Shown here one piece after another: positions 14,455-20,668 of a DNA stretch of 21,433 nt. Within the stretch, counting starts at the first letter, position 1. Every line of letters begins with the position of its first letter. The stretch lies in IMG/VR virus record IMGVR_UViG_3300005265_000570, positions 1 through 21,433 of that record, one strand, 5' to 3'. Source of the DNA: a virus. The notes under the pieces were generated by a model. The model saw only the letters and a list, made by a program, of their open reading frames with translations, ran no database searches and was not told the origin of the DNA. Both the position numbers and the translations under genes were made by a program.

Positions 14455-14531
14455 GGAGGGTGATCTTCTGCTATTCTGCCAAATACCGCCGAAATCCCTT
14501 TGACTTGCTTTCGGAATCCCCTCAAAAATCT

Positions 14532-14583
14532 TTTACAAATTATTTACGCAAAATTTACGCAATCTTTACGCATAGAATTCGCA
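14532..14583. repeat. Helically phased TTTACGCA direct repeats (iteron-like)
   Basis: Exact TTTACGCA copies start at 14543, 14554 and 14565, with degenerate copies at 14532 (TTTACAAA) and 14576 (AATTCGCA). All five are spaced exactly 11 bases, one DNA helical turn, so a protein bound to each would lie on one face of the DNA. The stretch is A/T-rich. It could be an array of iterons for a replication initiator, or operators controlling the promoter that follows, whose -35 region it covers. Confidence 0.75.
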
Positions 14584-14588
14584 AAACA

Positions 14589-14597
14589 TGGTATACT
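14589..14597 (+). promoter_or_regulatory. Extended -10 promoter
   Basis: TGGTATACT at 14589-14597 has the TGn extension and a strong -10 box. No good -35 box is seen at 16-18 bases upstream, where the phased repeats lie, so activation or repression by a repeat-binding protein is plausible. Transcription would start near 14604 and produce the structured RNA region. Confidence 0.6.
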
Positions 14598-14603
14598 ATA
14601 ACT

Positions 14604-14945
14604 AGTTCAAATAGGCAATCGGCTAAGAAGAGTAGCCCAATTTTTTTACCCTCGCTGACTACTCAAAATAGCCAAACAGCTAGACCGGAACTTGACAACA
14701 AAATAGCTCCCCCCGACAGGGCCAGGGGAAGAAACGCTCACCAGGGTGAGCTACCCGCAAGGGTCTGCGAAAGCGGAAGAGCCGGACGGGCCGGATAGGG
14801 AAGGGAGAGAGACAAGCCAAAAAAACGAATTCCGCTTTGGTGCTCGCTGCCGAGGTATCCAGGTAATCCTGGCGACGGGGCAGTGTAGGAGGTTCGAGTC
14901 CTCCTGGCGGCGAGCACCAGTGCAGAATTCGCTGCACGGGTCACA
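14604..14945 (+). ncRNA. Candidate structured non-coding RNA with tRNA-like 3' domain
   Basis: Three hairpins stand side by side at 14736-14751 (GCTCACC/GGTGAGC), 14753-14764 (ACCC-GCAA-GGGT) and 14765-14776 (CTGC-GAAA-GCGG); the last two have GNRA tetraloops, a sign of folded RNA. Further right, a 14-bp helix (14838-14851 with 14906-14919, one G-U pair) encloses a 5-bp hairpin CCAGG-TAAT-CCTGG (14859-14872) and a tRNA-like T-arm GGAGG-TTCGAGT-CCTCC (14888-14904). Another 6-bp hairpin GTGCAG/CTGCAC (14920-14937) abuts it, and GAATTC sites flank the helix. It cannot be folded as a standard tRNA, as the middle is too short and no 7-base anticodon loop is seen. The RNA ends just before the ribosome site of the gene at 14966, so it could also be a long leader. 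Boundaries are approximate and I know no matching RNA family. Confidence 0.5.
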
Positions 14946-14965
14946 ATCCTACAGGAGGGTTTCAA

Positions 14966-15274
14966 ATGGCAAGCTCAATAATCGCGACCGACGTAACTTC
15001 CACCATTAGGGCAGAGGATTTCGTAACGGAGTTCGATGTACCCGGCGACACTTACGATGTCGAACAGTACAACAAGGGGCTGCAGCTCACCCGTGACTAC
15101 AACGAAATCCACATCTCGATATACAACGTCTGGTCAGCAAGTGCAGCCAAGGATGGCAGCGACCGGGCCTGTTTCTCTTATGAGACGCTCGGTTTGCACA
15201 GGTCGACGGCTGCCCTAGTCCAGGGCTGGCTGGACGGTGGAATTAAGATCATCCGCCACACATTGGTGGACTGA
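14966..15274 (+). CDS. Hypothetical protein downstream of structured RNA
   Basis: 102 residues, ATG at 14966 with ACAGGAGGG upstream. The sequence alternates strands and helices (IIATDVTSTIRAEDFVTEFDVPGDTYDVEQYNKGLQ, LTRDYNEIHISIYNVWSAS, then HRSTAALVQGWLDGGIKIIRHTLVD in outline) and has no membrane segment or known motif. It is the first gene after the large non-coding hub and lies in its possible transcript, followed by two strong hairpins. Three genes here (14966, 15372, 15978) share almost the same ribosome site, suggesting similar expression levels. No function can be assigned. Confidence 0.65.
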   Translation: MASSIIATDVTSTIRAEDFVTEFDVPGDTYDVEQYNKGLQLTRDYNEIHISIYNVWSASAAKDGSDRACFSYETLGLHRSTAALVQGWLDGGIKIIRHTLVD

Positions 15275-15281
15275 TCACCCC

Positions 15282-15337
15282 GGAGCTCGGTTCCGAGCTC
15301 CACTGGTATGGCTGACTTCGGTCGGCCATACCAGTGG
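15282..15337 (+). other. Two tandem hairpins, one with a UUCG tetraloop
   Basis: First hairpin GGAGCTCGG-TT-CCGAGCTCC at 15282-15301. Second, 17-bp stem with one G-T pair, 15300-15316 with 15321-15337, loop TTCG at 15317-15320. The two share their boundary bases. No T-tract follows, so this may be an RNA-processing or stability element between the genes at 14966 and 15372 or a weak terminator. Confidence 0.6.
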
Positions 15338-15371
15338 CATTCGGAACTATCTGCAAAAACAGGAGGGTACA

Positions 15372-15935
15372 ATGGCTACGTTAACGAACGAGATAGTGGC
15401 AAGGTTGCAAGAACGAGTCACCCGCTCCGCCGAGACAGTGGCTGCCCGGTCGGGATGGGCAATCGAGGCTGACGAGGCCGAGCAACGCATCTGGCTCGCT
15501 ATTTGCGAGAGGGCGGCGGAGGACGAGACGTTCCTCGACCAGCAGGACGCTTACATCGTGGCCGCCGGGGAGTATGCTGCTCGAACCAGCCTATGGAAGC
15601 GTGTCTATCGTCATTCCTTGTCCGGCGCCCAGGAGATCGCCATCGACGACGAGACCTGGGAATGGATCCGGGCCGGCGATGCAGGCCCGATGGTGGGCCA
15701 GGCGCAGGAGGGTGAGGAGAGTACCTCAATCCTGGGCGCGATGGAAGCTATCTTCGATGGCCACCCGCCCGTCTGGCGGTTCATTGCGGAATCGCTGGTC
15801 GCCGGGCTGCAGAAAAAGGAGATCGCTGCCAGGCTCGAAGCGGCCGGTTTTCCTGCGCGATCAGGCGCATGGGTCGGCCAGGTGGCCAAGCGGCGGATCG
15901 CGCCGCTGGTGCAGCATTGCTGGATGGAGGCATAG
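15372..15935 (+). CDS. Sigma-factor-like DNA-binding protein
   Basis: 187 residues from ATG 15372 (ACAGGAGGG upstream); the frame is open back to 15237 across the hairpins, which I leave out. Residues about 33-82 (EADEAEQRIWLAICERA, YIVAAGEYAARTSLWKRVYRHS) resemble region 2 of sigma70-family (ECF-type) factors, the part that contacts the -10 element and core polymerase. Residues 140-180 (ESLVAGLQKKEIAARLEAAGF, GAWVGQVAKRRIAPLV) resemble the region 4 helix-turn-helix that reads the -35 element. An acidic linker joins them, as in small phage sigma factors. If real, it could redirect host polymerase to the repeated 33-bp elements. Match is by pattern only; an unrelated HTH protein is the alternative. 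Confidence 0.55.
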   Translation: MATLTNEIVARLQERVTRSAETVAARSGWAIEADEAEQRIWLAICERAAEDETFLDQQDAYIVAAGEYAARTSLWKRVYRHSLSGAQEIAIDDETWEWIRAGDAGPMVGQAQEGEESTSILGAMEAIFDGHPPVWRFIAESLVAGLQKKEIAARLEAAGFPARSGAWVGQVAKRRIAPLVQHCWMEA

Positions 15936-15977
15936 AAAACTAGGATTCGATTCGATATCGCAGACAGGAGGGAAAAA

Positions 15978-16250
15978 ATGTGCAATCCGATAGAGATCCA
16001 AAATCCCCACGCAGAATTCCATCACCTTTACTACCCGTACATCACCCGTGCCGCGCTGGACAACGAGGGCAATGCAACCGGCGAGCTGGAACTAATCGCG
16101 CCCGTTGAGATATTTGTGCGCATCAATGCCCAGGCATTAGCACCAAACGCTCGGCGGTTTCTAACAAATCGCGGGATGATATACCGGGCTGCCCCACGCT
16201 CTATCCAGAAAGTGCGAGCTGCAATCGCTAGTGCAAGCTGCAATCACTGA
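15978..16250 (+). CDS. Small hypothetical protein
   Basis: 90 residues, ATG at 15978 with ACAGGAGGG upstream. Parts include HHLYYPYITRAALDNEGNATGELELIAPVEIFVRI, a likely set of strands, then helical ALAPNARRFLTNRGMIY and a basic tail RSIQKVRAAIASASCNH. No membrane span or catalytic motif. The terminator at 16333 follows after a short gap. It shares its ribosome site type with the two genes before it. No family recognised. Confidence 0.6.
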   Translation: MCNPIEIQNPHAEFHHLYYPYITRAALDNEGNATGELELIAPVEIFVRINAQALAPNARRFLTNRGMIYRAAPRSIQKVRAAIASASCNH

Positions 16251-16332
16251 GGAAGAAGACTTTATTGATTTGATCCACGACCCGCCGCCGGGCAGACCAT
16301 CGCCCGGCACGAGGGTACTGGCTCGACCCCCA

Positions 16333-16364
16333 AGCCCCCCGGCTTTTTGCCGGGGGGCTTTTTT
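16333..16364 (+). terminator. Rho-independent terminator
   Basis: AGCCCCCCGGC (16333-16343) pairs with GCCGGGGGGCT (16349-16359) around five T, followed by a run of T at 16359-16364. It ends the operon that starts at 14966, just before repeat copy B. Confidence 0.95.
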
Positions 16365-16414
16365 GTGTTTTGCCCGCTTCTTTGCCGTTATCACCACAGT
16401 GTTATGGATTGCCC

Positions 16415-16447
16415 TTTAGCTGAGAGTGTCGAATTTGCTTAAGTAGT
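16415..16447 (+). promoter_or_regulatory. 33-bp repeated element, copy B
   Basis: TTTAG at 16415-16419, eleven variable bases, GAATTTGCTTAAGTAGT at 16431-16447. Start codon of the ERF-like gene follows 38 bases downstream at 16486. It lies 50 bases after the terminator at 16333-16364. Confidence 0.8.
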
Positions 16448-16485
16448 GACGGATAGTTTTATGTTACATACAAAGGAGGCATACT

Positions 16486-17427
16486 GTGACAGAAAGCATC
16501 AAACTGACGGCTCCTCCTCCTGTGCCTACGGTAACCCCGGCGCAGGCCCAGAAGGGCATCACCCAGGAGATGCTTAGCCAGGCGTTCCGTATCGCACTGG
16601 CCCACGTGAGTGATCGGTACGATCTGCTGGATTTCGTATCCTACATCCCTCGTCGAGCCAAGGTTGGAGGGAAATGGGTGACGACCGACGTCGGAGCTTA
16701 CATGAAAGTAGACGGCCGGCTGGTCGCGCTCGGCGGGCTGGAGGCCACGGGCGAGCAGGTAGGACTGATCACGCATATCAACGCGGAGGCCGTGACACTC
16801 AAAGTGCCGTGGTACAATGCCGAGGGCCTGCGGATCAACACCCTGCTTATCCCTCCCCGCGCCGCCGTCGCGGTACTCTACAATCTAGAGACGCGCAACA
16901 TCCTGCGCACCGGCACGGCCAAGGTTGGCGGGAGCGCAGGCGCAGCTAAGACCTGTCCCTACGAGGACGCCGAAACCTCGGCGGTCGGGCGCGTCCTGGG
17001 CTTTGCCGGGTTCGGGCTGATCGGCACCGGCGTCGCCACGGCGGAGGAGATGGCGAAGTCAAAACAGGCGGGTAATACCAAGAAGAAGCCCGCGAAGAAG
17101 AAGAAAGCCCCAGCCACCAACGGGGGGTTTGCAGACCTGGCAGCTCTGCGGTCCTGGGTCGGCGAGGCGATGCAGAAACTGGCGGCGGTGCCGAACGATC
17201 AACCACCTGACGACCGGCTGCGCAATAACCTGATCGGCGTCCTGGTTAAAGGCGGCCTGGATGAGGACTGCCTGTCGGCGTTGGTCGAGGTGATCTGGCC
17301 AGACCACCGTGAGCTCACACAACGCAAAGCGATGGTTTTGATCAACCTGATCGGTCGGCGCACCTGGGAGGCGGACAAAGCGCTTCTCTGGGACGCAGCG
17401 AAACTGGCCAGGAAGGGGGGAGAGTAA
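16486..17427 (+). CDS. ERF/Rad52-like single-strand annealing protein
   Basis: 313 residues from GTG 16486 with AAAGGAGGC upstream. The N-terminal 180 residues hold ITQEMLSQAFRIALAHVSDRY, a short beta-rich core and the diagnostic segment YEDAETSAVGRVLGFAGFG (159-177), which is the AETSA-GRALG-type motif seen in phage ERF/Sak-type annealing proteins. These coat single-stranded DNA and anneal complementary strands, and help phage recombination and repair. Residues 195-210 are a very basic linker (KKKPAKKKKAPA), followed by a helical domain of about 100 residues (LRNNLIGVLVKGGLDEDCLSALVEVIW). No exonuclease partner is visible in the window. It starts a repeat-B operon with the small basic protein that follows. 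Confidence 0.7.
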   Translation: MTESIKLTAPPPVPTVTPAQAQKGITQEMLSQAFRIALAHVSDRYDLLDFVSYIPRRAKVGGKWVTTDVGAYMKVDGRLVALGGLEATGEQVGLITHINAEAVTLKVPWYNAEGLRINTLLIPPRAAVAVLYNLETRNILRTGTAKVGGSAGAAKTCPYEDAETSAVGRVLGFAGFGLIGTGVATAEEMAKSKQAGNTKKKPAKKKKAPATNGGFADLAALRSWVGEAMQKLAAVPNDQPPDDRLRNNLIGVLVKGGLDEDCLSALVEVIWPDHRELTQRKAMVLINLIGRRTWEADKALLWDAAKLARKGGE

Positions 17428-17565
17428 ATGCTCAAATCTCTGAAACGACTGGTGAGGCTGCTCCGGCTTGGGGCTCCGGGCGTATTGATACGCAAGGAGT
17501 TGCGAATCTTATGGAGACGCCTCACCGGTCGTTTCCATAAGGCGATCCCTGCCGTTGTTACCTAA
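17428..17565 (+). CDS. Small basic protein (45 residues)
   Basis: Directly follows the stop codon of the annealing-protein gene with GGGGGAGAG upstream. It is very basic (MLKSLKRLVRLLRLG, LIRKELRILWRRLTGRFHKA). Basic amphipathic helices fit RNA or DNA binding or an antimicrobial-like peptide. The stop codon lies inside the terminator hairpin at 17547-17574, so the gene and terminator overlap, which makes the ribosome pass through the stem. Too short to be certain, but the tight spacing and ribosome site support it. Confidence 0.5.
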   Translation: MLKSLKRLVRLLRLGAPGVLIRKELRILWRRLTGRFHKAIPAVVT

Positions 17566-17582
17566 ACGGCAGGGATTTTTTA
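17547..17582 (+). terminator. Rho-independent terminator overlapping a stop codon
   Basis: CCCTGCCGTT (17547-17556) pairs with AACGGCAGGG (17565-17574) around an 8-base loop; T-run at 17576-17581. Its stem includes the end of the small basic gene, and repeat copy C begins only 4 bases after it. Confidence 0.93.
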
Positions 17583-17585
17583 GTG

Positions 17586-17618
17586 TTTAGCGGGGGTATC
17601 TGAATTTGCTTAAGTAGT
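17586..17618 (+). promoter_or_regulatory. 33-bp repeated element, copy C
   Basis: TTTAG at 17586-17590, eleven variable bases, GAATTTGCTTAAGTAGT at 17602-17618. Unlike the other copies it is followed by a structured leader of about 220 bases before the next start codon at 17843. Confidence 0.8.
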
Positions 17619-17842
17619 AGGAGGGGAACGGGTTAGGAGGCGGAGTACCCGCCGGGCGACGTGCTCGACAGGGGAAACCAGCCCGCTTCCCCACGGGGCG
17701 GAAACGAGGCATGGGCGTTGCCTGATAACACTCCCGTTGGAGGGCCTCGTTTCGTTCCATCCGGTGTGGGGAGTGCAGGCCAGGATCGCCTGCGCTCCCG
17801 CACACGACCAGTTTCGTTTCTAGTTTATTCAGGAGGTGTATC
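17619..17842 (+). ncRNA. Structured 5' leader or small RNA downstream of repeat C
   Basis: This stretch has no good protein gene but strong RNA-folding potential. Helices: GGCGG/CCGCC at 17639-17653, GGGGAA/TTCCCC at 17671-17692, GAAACGAGGC/GCCTCGTTTC at 17701-17753, and a 17-bp stem with one bulge at 17764-17805. The ribosome site AGGAGGTG at 17831-17838 lies outside them. It may be an untranslated regulatory leader (riboswitch-like or attenuator) or a separate RNA with the same promoter. Known riboswitch consensus was not recognised. Confidence 0.5.
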
Positions 17843-18259
17843 ATGGTATGTGACGCTATCGCCACCGCCAGGGCAAGGGTAACGGCCGGGCAGACGCTCC
17901 AGGCGCTGGAACCTCGGCAAATCCAGGAGCTGATCACGCAGTTCCTGAAGACGCAGGAGGGATTCGAGATCGCCTCGGCGGGAATTTGGGGCAACACAAT
18001 TACGGTCTACGTCAAGAGCCCGTATTTCTGCGTACAGTTCAACGTGAAAACCGGCGAGGTACTGATCCGCGCCTACGACACCCTGGCTTTCGATGAGCAG
18101 AAGCTGGCAGAGGCCGTCGCTGGATGGGTCGGCCAGGTAGCCGGGGCTGCTTACCAGGAGCAGGTGGCCAAGCTCCTGGCCAAAAAAATCGGGCACGTGA
18201 CCTCGGCGCAGCGGACGAAGGGCCACCATTCGGCCCTCGTCGTCAAGATGCGGATTTAG
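17843..18259 (+). CDS. DUF1257/Ycf35-like protein
   Basis: 138 residues from ATG 17843 (AGGAGGTGTATC). It contains helices (LQALEPRQIQELITQFLKTQEGF), strands VYVKSPYFCVQFNVKTGEVLIRAYD, a helical part AAYQEQVAKLLAKKIG and a final strand ALVVKMRI. The order of a beta core followed by a long helix and a last strand resembles DUF1257 (Ycf35). In plastids, cyanobacteria and several phages this protein is encoded next to DUF2997 and Ycf46-type AAA proteins, as seems to be the case here. Its biochemical role is unknown. The match is by eye and low to moderate in certainty. Confidence 0.55.
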   Translation: MVCDAIATARARVTAGQTLQALEPRQIQELITQFLKTQEGFEIASAGIWGNTITVYVKSPYFCVQFNVKTGEVLIRAYDTLAFDEQKLAEAVAGWVGQVAGAAYQEQVAKLLAKKIGHVTSAQRTKGHHSALVVKMRI

Positions 18260-18269
18260 GAGGTGCAGC

Positions 18270-18479
18270 GTGGAGATCGAAATCGTCATCTTACAGGATG
18301 GTAGCATTGCTTTTTTCACCCGCTCCGGGACGTTCGTCCAGGGCAAGGAGGCCATCGAGCGCCTGACCGCTGCCCTGGCCGAGAATGGGATTGAGTTCGA
18401 CTCCATCTCGGACGTCGAGCAGCACGCCCACGGCCCTGGTGAGACTGTCTGGAACTACGAGGCGGTCCACGAGCACTAG
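18270..18479 (+). CDS. DUF2997-like small protein
   Basis: 69 residues from GTG 18270, preceded by TTAGGAGGTGCAGC. The start EIEIVILQDGSIAFFTRSGTFVQGKEAIERLTAAL and the end ISDVEQHAHGPGETVWNYEAVHEH fit the small beta-alpha family typified by DUF2997 proteins (two strands, then a helix). It lies 10 bases after the DUF1257-like gene and is followed by a terminator, another repeat copy and the Ycf46-like AAA gene. The trio is inferred to work together, perhaps as an ATPase with two small partners, but no function is established for the family. Confidence 0.5.
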   Translation: MEIEIVILQDGSIAFFTRSGTFVQGKEAIERLTAALAENGIEFDSISDVEQHAHGPGETVWNYEAVHEH

Positions 18480-18493
18480 TAACCAGAACACTT

Positions 18494-18527
18494 AGCCCCT
18501 GGAGCATGAGCTCCAGGGGCTTTTTTT
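18494..18527 (+). terminator. Rho-independent terminator
   Basis: AGCCCCTGGAGC (18494-18505) pairs with GCTCCAGGGGCT (18510-18521) around ATGA, followed by seven T (18521-18527). It separates the DUF1257/DUF2997-like pair from the AAA gene, which has its own repeat copy D. Confidence 0.95.
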
Positions 18528-18554
18528 ATGGGGTTATCCTGCTAACAATTACTC

Positions 18555-18587
18555 TTTAGTGAGTGGCCTTGAATTTGCTTAAGTAGT
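18555..18587 (+). promoter_or_regulatory. 33-bp repeated element, copy D
   Basis: TTTAG at 18555-18559, eleven variable bases, GAATTTGCTTAAGTAGT at 18571-18587; the AAA gene starts 41 bases downstream. A second shared stretch, TATGGGGTTATCCT at 18527-18540, lies upstream and recurs almost unchanged before copy E. Confidence 0.8.
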
Positions 18588-18628
18588 AGGTTAGGTTACA
18601 TTCTTTCAGGCTTTCAGGAGGTGCTCAA

Positions 18629-20575
18629 ATGGGAAAAACCAACGGGATTGGCAATGGTCAGCCGTGGTCCCGGCGGCTGGCGACGATGTATCAATCAGGG
18701 ATGGCCGACGTTTTCATCCTGCACTTCAATGTGAGTGATTACGTCGGCGACAGTGGGTTGACGTTAGGTGAGTACTGCGACCAGGTGCTCTTCCGCAAGC
18801 GCGATGTGGTTGTACACTTCAACACGGCCGAGGGCATCACCTTCGCCCGGCCAGGGATGCGGGCCATCTTCGACCGGGCCGTGGGTCTGGATGGCGAGCC
18901 GGACGAGGCGCTGGCGGCGCTGGCGGCGCTGACCGGGGGCTCCGCTCCCACCAAGGAGGCGGAGACTCCCTTGCCCCAGGATACGGCGCAGGCGCTCGGA
19001 CTACTCACCAAGCTGCTCCAGGCGCAAACGGTTGGGGAAGACGGCCAACCGATCCGCGCTGCAGTGGTGATCGAGTACGCCGAGACCATCGCCCCGAACA
19101 CGGATTACGCGACTATGTCGGCGGTTGACCGCCAGACGGTGGTACAAATCCAGCAGTGGGCGAAGGACCCGGCGATCATTCGCAGCGGGGGGATCGTGCT
19201 TCTGCTCACCCGCAACCTGGCAGACATCCACGATTCGTTGCGCTCGGTGTCGGCGAGGATCGAGGCGGTGACCATCCCCCTGCCCACTTACGAGGAGCGG
19301 CTCTCGTATATCAACTACTACCTGGAAACTCACGCAGCCAACCGCCTGTCCATGATCGAGGAGCAGGCGCAGGCTGAGGTTGCGGTGGTTGTCGAGAAAA
19401 GCGACGACGCCATCGAGGAAGCAGAAGTCGAGAAGCTGCTCGACCGGGCGAGGGCGGCCATTGCAGCGGACGTTCCTTCTCTCTCCCTGGCAATGTCGCC
19501 GGAGGTGCTGGCCCGGCAGACGGCGGGGCTCAGCCGCATCCACATTGAGGATATCCTACTCCGGGCGCTCCATGCTGGCCAGCCGGTAACTGCTGAACTC
19601 GTCTCCGAGCGGAAGGAGGAGATCATCCGCTCCGAGTTTGCGGACGTTTTGGAGATCATGGAGCCGAAGATGGACTTTTCCCTGATCGGCGGCCATGCGA
19701 CGCTCAAAGCGTACCTGCAGAATTACGTAGTCAAGGCCCTGCGCGAGGGAGACGCGGAGATTGCTCCCCTGGGCGTGCTGTTGATGGGGCCGCCGGGGAC
19801 GGGCAAGACGGTGTTGGTCGAAGCTCTGGCCAAGGAGAGTGGGTTTAACTGCATCGTGCTGAACATGGCCCGCATTCTCGGCCAGTACGTAGGGAATTCC
19901 GAGCGTAACCTGGAGCGGGCATTGCAGGCTATCGAGGCGCTGAGCCCGTGTATCGTGTTCACGGACGAGGTGGATCAGAAGTTCCAGCGGGGCTCTGGTG
20001 GCGGCGGTGGCGGTTCCTCGGTGAATTCCAATATCTTTTCTCGCGTGATGGAGTTCATGAGCGACGAGGCGCATCGTGGCCGGGTAGTGTGGGTAGCGGC
20101 CACGAACCGGCCCGACATCATGGACGCGGCGTTACGTCGCCCAGGCCGGTTCGACCTGAAAGCGCCTATGCTCCTCCCCACGGCGGACGAGAGACCGGAG
20201 GTGGTCAGGGTACTGTTCCGGCAGTGCGGTATCAGGCCAGATGGTGTAGACATCGAGGGCCTAGCTGCCAAATTGGAGGGCTGGACGGGGGCCGAGATCA
20301 AAGCTTTGCTCCAGAAAGCCCGCCGGGTAGCCGGGCGCGAGGGGCGCAGGATAGTCACCCAGGCCGATGTGGACTACGCGCTCACGGTGGTAGTGCCTTC
20401 CACGGCAGATATCAAATTGATGACCGACCTGGCACTGGCCAACTGCTCCGACTTGGAACTCCTGCCCGTCTGGGCGCGTGATCGGGCAAGGGATCGCAAA
20501 GGTCTGGCGAAGGAGGTTAAGGCCGGCCAGGAAGCTGCGGCGGCCCCTGCTCGCCGAGGCCGGCGCGAGTTGTGA
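18629..20575 (+). CDS. Ycf46-like double AAA ATPase
   Basis: 648 residues from ATG 18629 (CAGGAGGTGCTCAA). The N-terminal half is a degenerate ATPase region (about 25-330) with only a Walker-B-like strand AAVVIEYAETIAP and no Walker A. The C-terminal AAA domain is intact: GPPGTGKT at 387-394, pore loop ILGQYVGNSE near 416-425, Walker B CIVFTDEVD at 441-449, sensor AATNRPD at 490-496, and arginine fingers in LRRPGRFD at 502-509. A glycine-rich loop GSGGGGGGSS sits after Walker B. Proteins of this layout match Ycf46 of plastids and cyanobacteria. They are ring ATPases that remodel proteins; targets are unknown. Its own repeat-D promoter and the small partners upstream suggest a conserved functional group within the phage. 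Confidence 0.82.
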   Translation: MGKTNGIGNGQPWSRRLATMYQSGMADVFILHFNVSDYVGDSGLTLGEYCDQVLFRKRDVVVHFNTAEGITFARPGMRAIFDRAVGLDGEPDEALAALAALTGGSAPTKEAETPLPQDTAQALGLLTKLLQAQTVGEDGQPIRAAVVIEYAETIAPNTDYATMSAVDRQTVVQIQQWAKDPAIIRSGGIVLLLTRNLADIHDSLRSVSARIEAVTIPLPTYEERLSYINYYLETHAANRLSMIEEQAQAEVAVVVEKSDDAIEEAEVEKLLDRARAAIAADVPSLSLAMSPEVLARQTAGLSRIHIEDILLRALHAGQPVTAELVSERKEEIIRSEFADVLEIMEPKMDFSLIGGHATLKAYLQNYVVKALREGDAEIAPLGVLLMGPPGTGKTVLVEALAKESGFNCIVLNMARILGQYVGNSERNLERALQAIEALSPCIVFTDEVDQKFQRGSGGGGGGSSVNSNIFSRVMEFMSDEAHRGRVVWVAATNRPDIMDAALRRPGRFDLKAPMLLPTADERPEVVRVLFRQCGIRPDGVDIEGLAAKLEGWTGAEIKALLQKARRVAGREGRRIVTQADVDYALTVVVPSTADIKLMTDLALANCSDLELLPVWARDRARDRKGLAKEVKAGQEAAAAPARRGRREL

Positions 20576-20581
20576 GAACGG

Positions 20582-20620
20582 CGGGGCCATCCGATCACAC
20601 CCGGATGGTCCCGTTTCTCT
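20582..20620 (+). terminator. Probable terminator
   Basis: CGGGGCCATCCG (20582-20593) pairs with CGGATGGTCCCG (20602-20613), one G-T pair, 8-base loop, followed by TTTCTCT. The T-tract is interrupted, so termination may be partial, letting some transcription reach the gene at 20669. Confidence 0.65.
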
Positions 20621-20668
20621 CAGTAGTCCTTTTGTATCCATCCCTATTATCCGAAAGAAGGAGATTCT

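Larger units (their letters stand above)
14251..14965. other. 715-base non-coding regulatory/structural hub (candidate origin or RNA locus)
   Basis: No convincing protein gene is present between the stop at 14250 and the start at 14966. From left to right it contains a terminator, CATAGTAT repeats, a 21-bp inverted repeat, a purine-rich stretch (about 14380-14435), an 8-bp GC hairpin (14436-14454), an A/T-rich zone with helically phased direct repeats (14532-14583), an extended -10 promoter, a series of tetraloop hairpins (14736-14776) and a tRNA-like terminal structure (14838-14919). An A/T-rich stretch with phased repeats is typical of iteron-type origins; the right half is typical of a structured RNA. 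A frame open from 14418 to 14798 lacks a ribosome site and crosses the promoter and hairpins, so I do not call it. Confidence 0.6.

Noticed and set aside
14418-14798. 126-codon open frame in the non-coding hub
   Set aside because: It lacks a ribosome site, crosses the phased repeats, promoter and hairpins, and its composition (Arg/Ser/Lys-rich with no pattern) looks random.
14830-14930. Ordinary tRNA gene
   Set aside because: A T-arm and a long terminal helix are present, but the space between acceptor-like stem and T-arm is too short (35 bases) and no 7-base anticodon loop with a flanking 5-bp stem can be drawn. I report it as tRNA-like instead.
16231-16419. 62-codon frame across the terminator
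   Set aside because: It reads through the strong terminator at 16333-16364 and has no ribosome site; the hydrophobic end comes from the T-rich tract.
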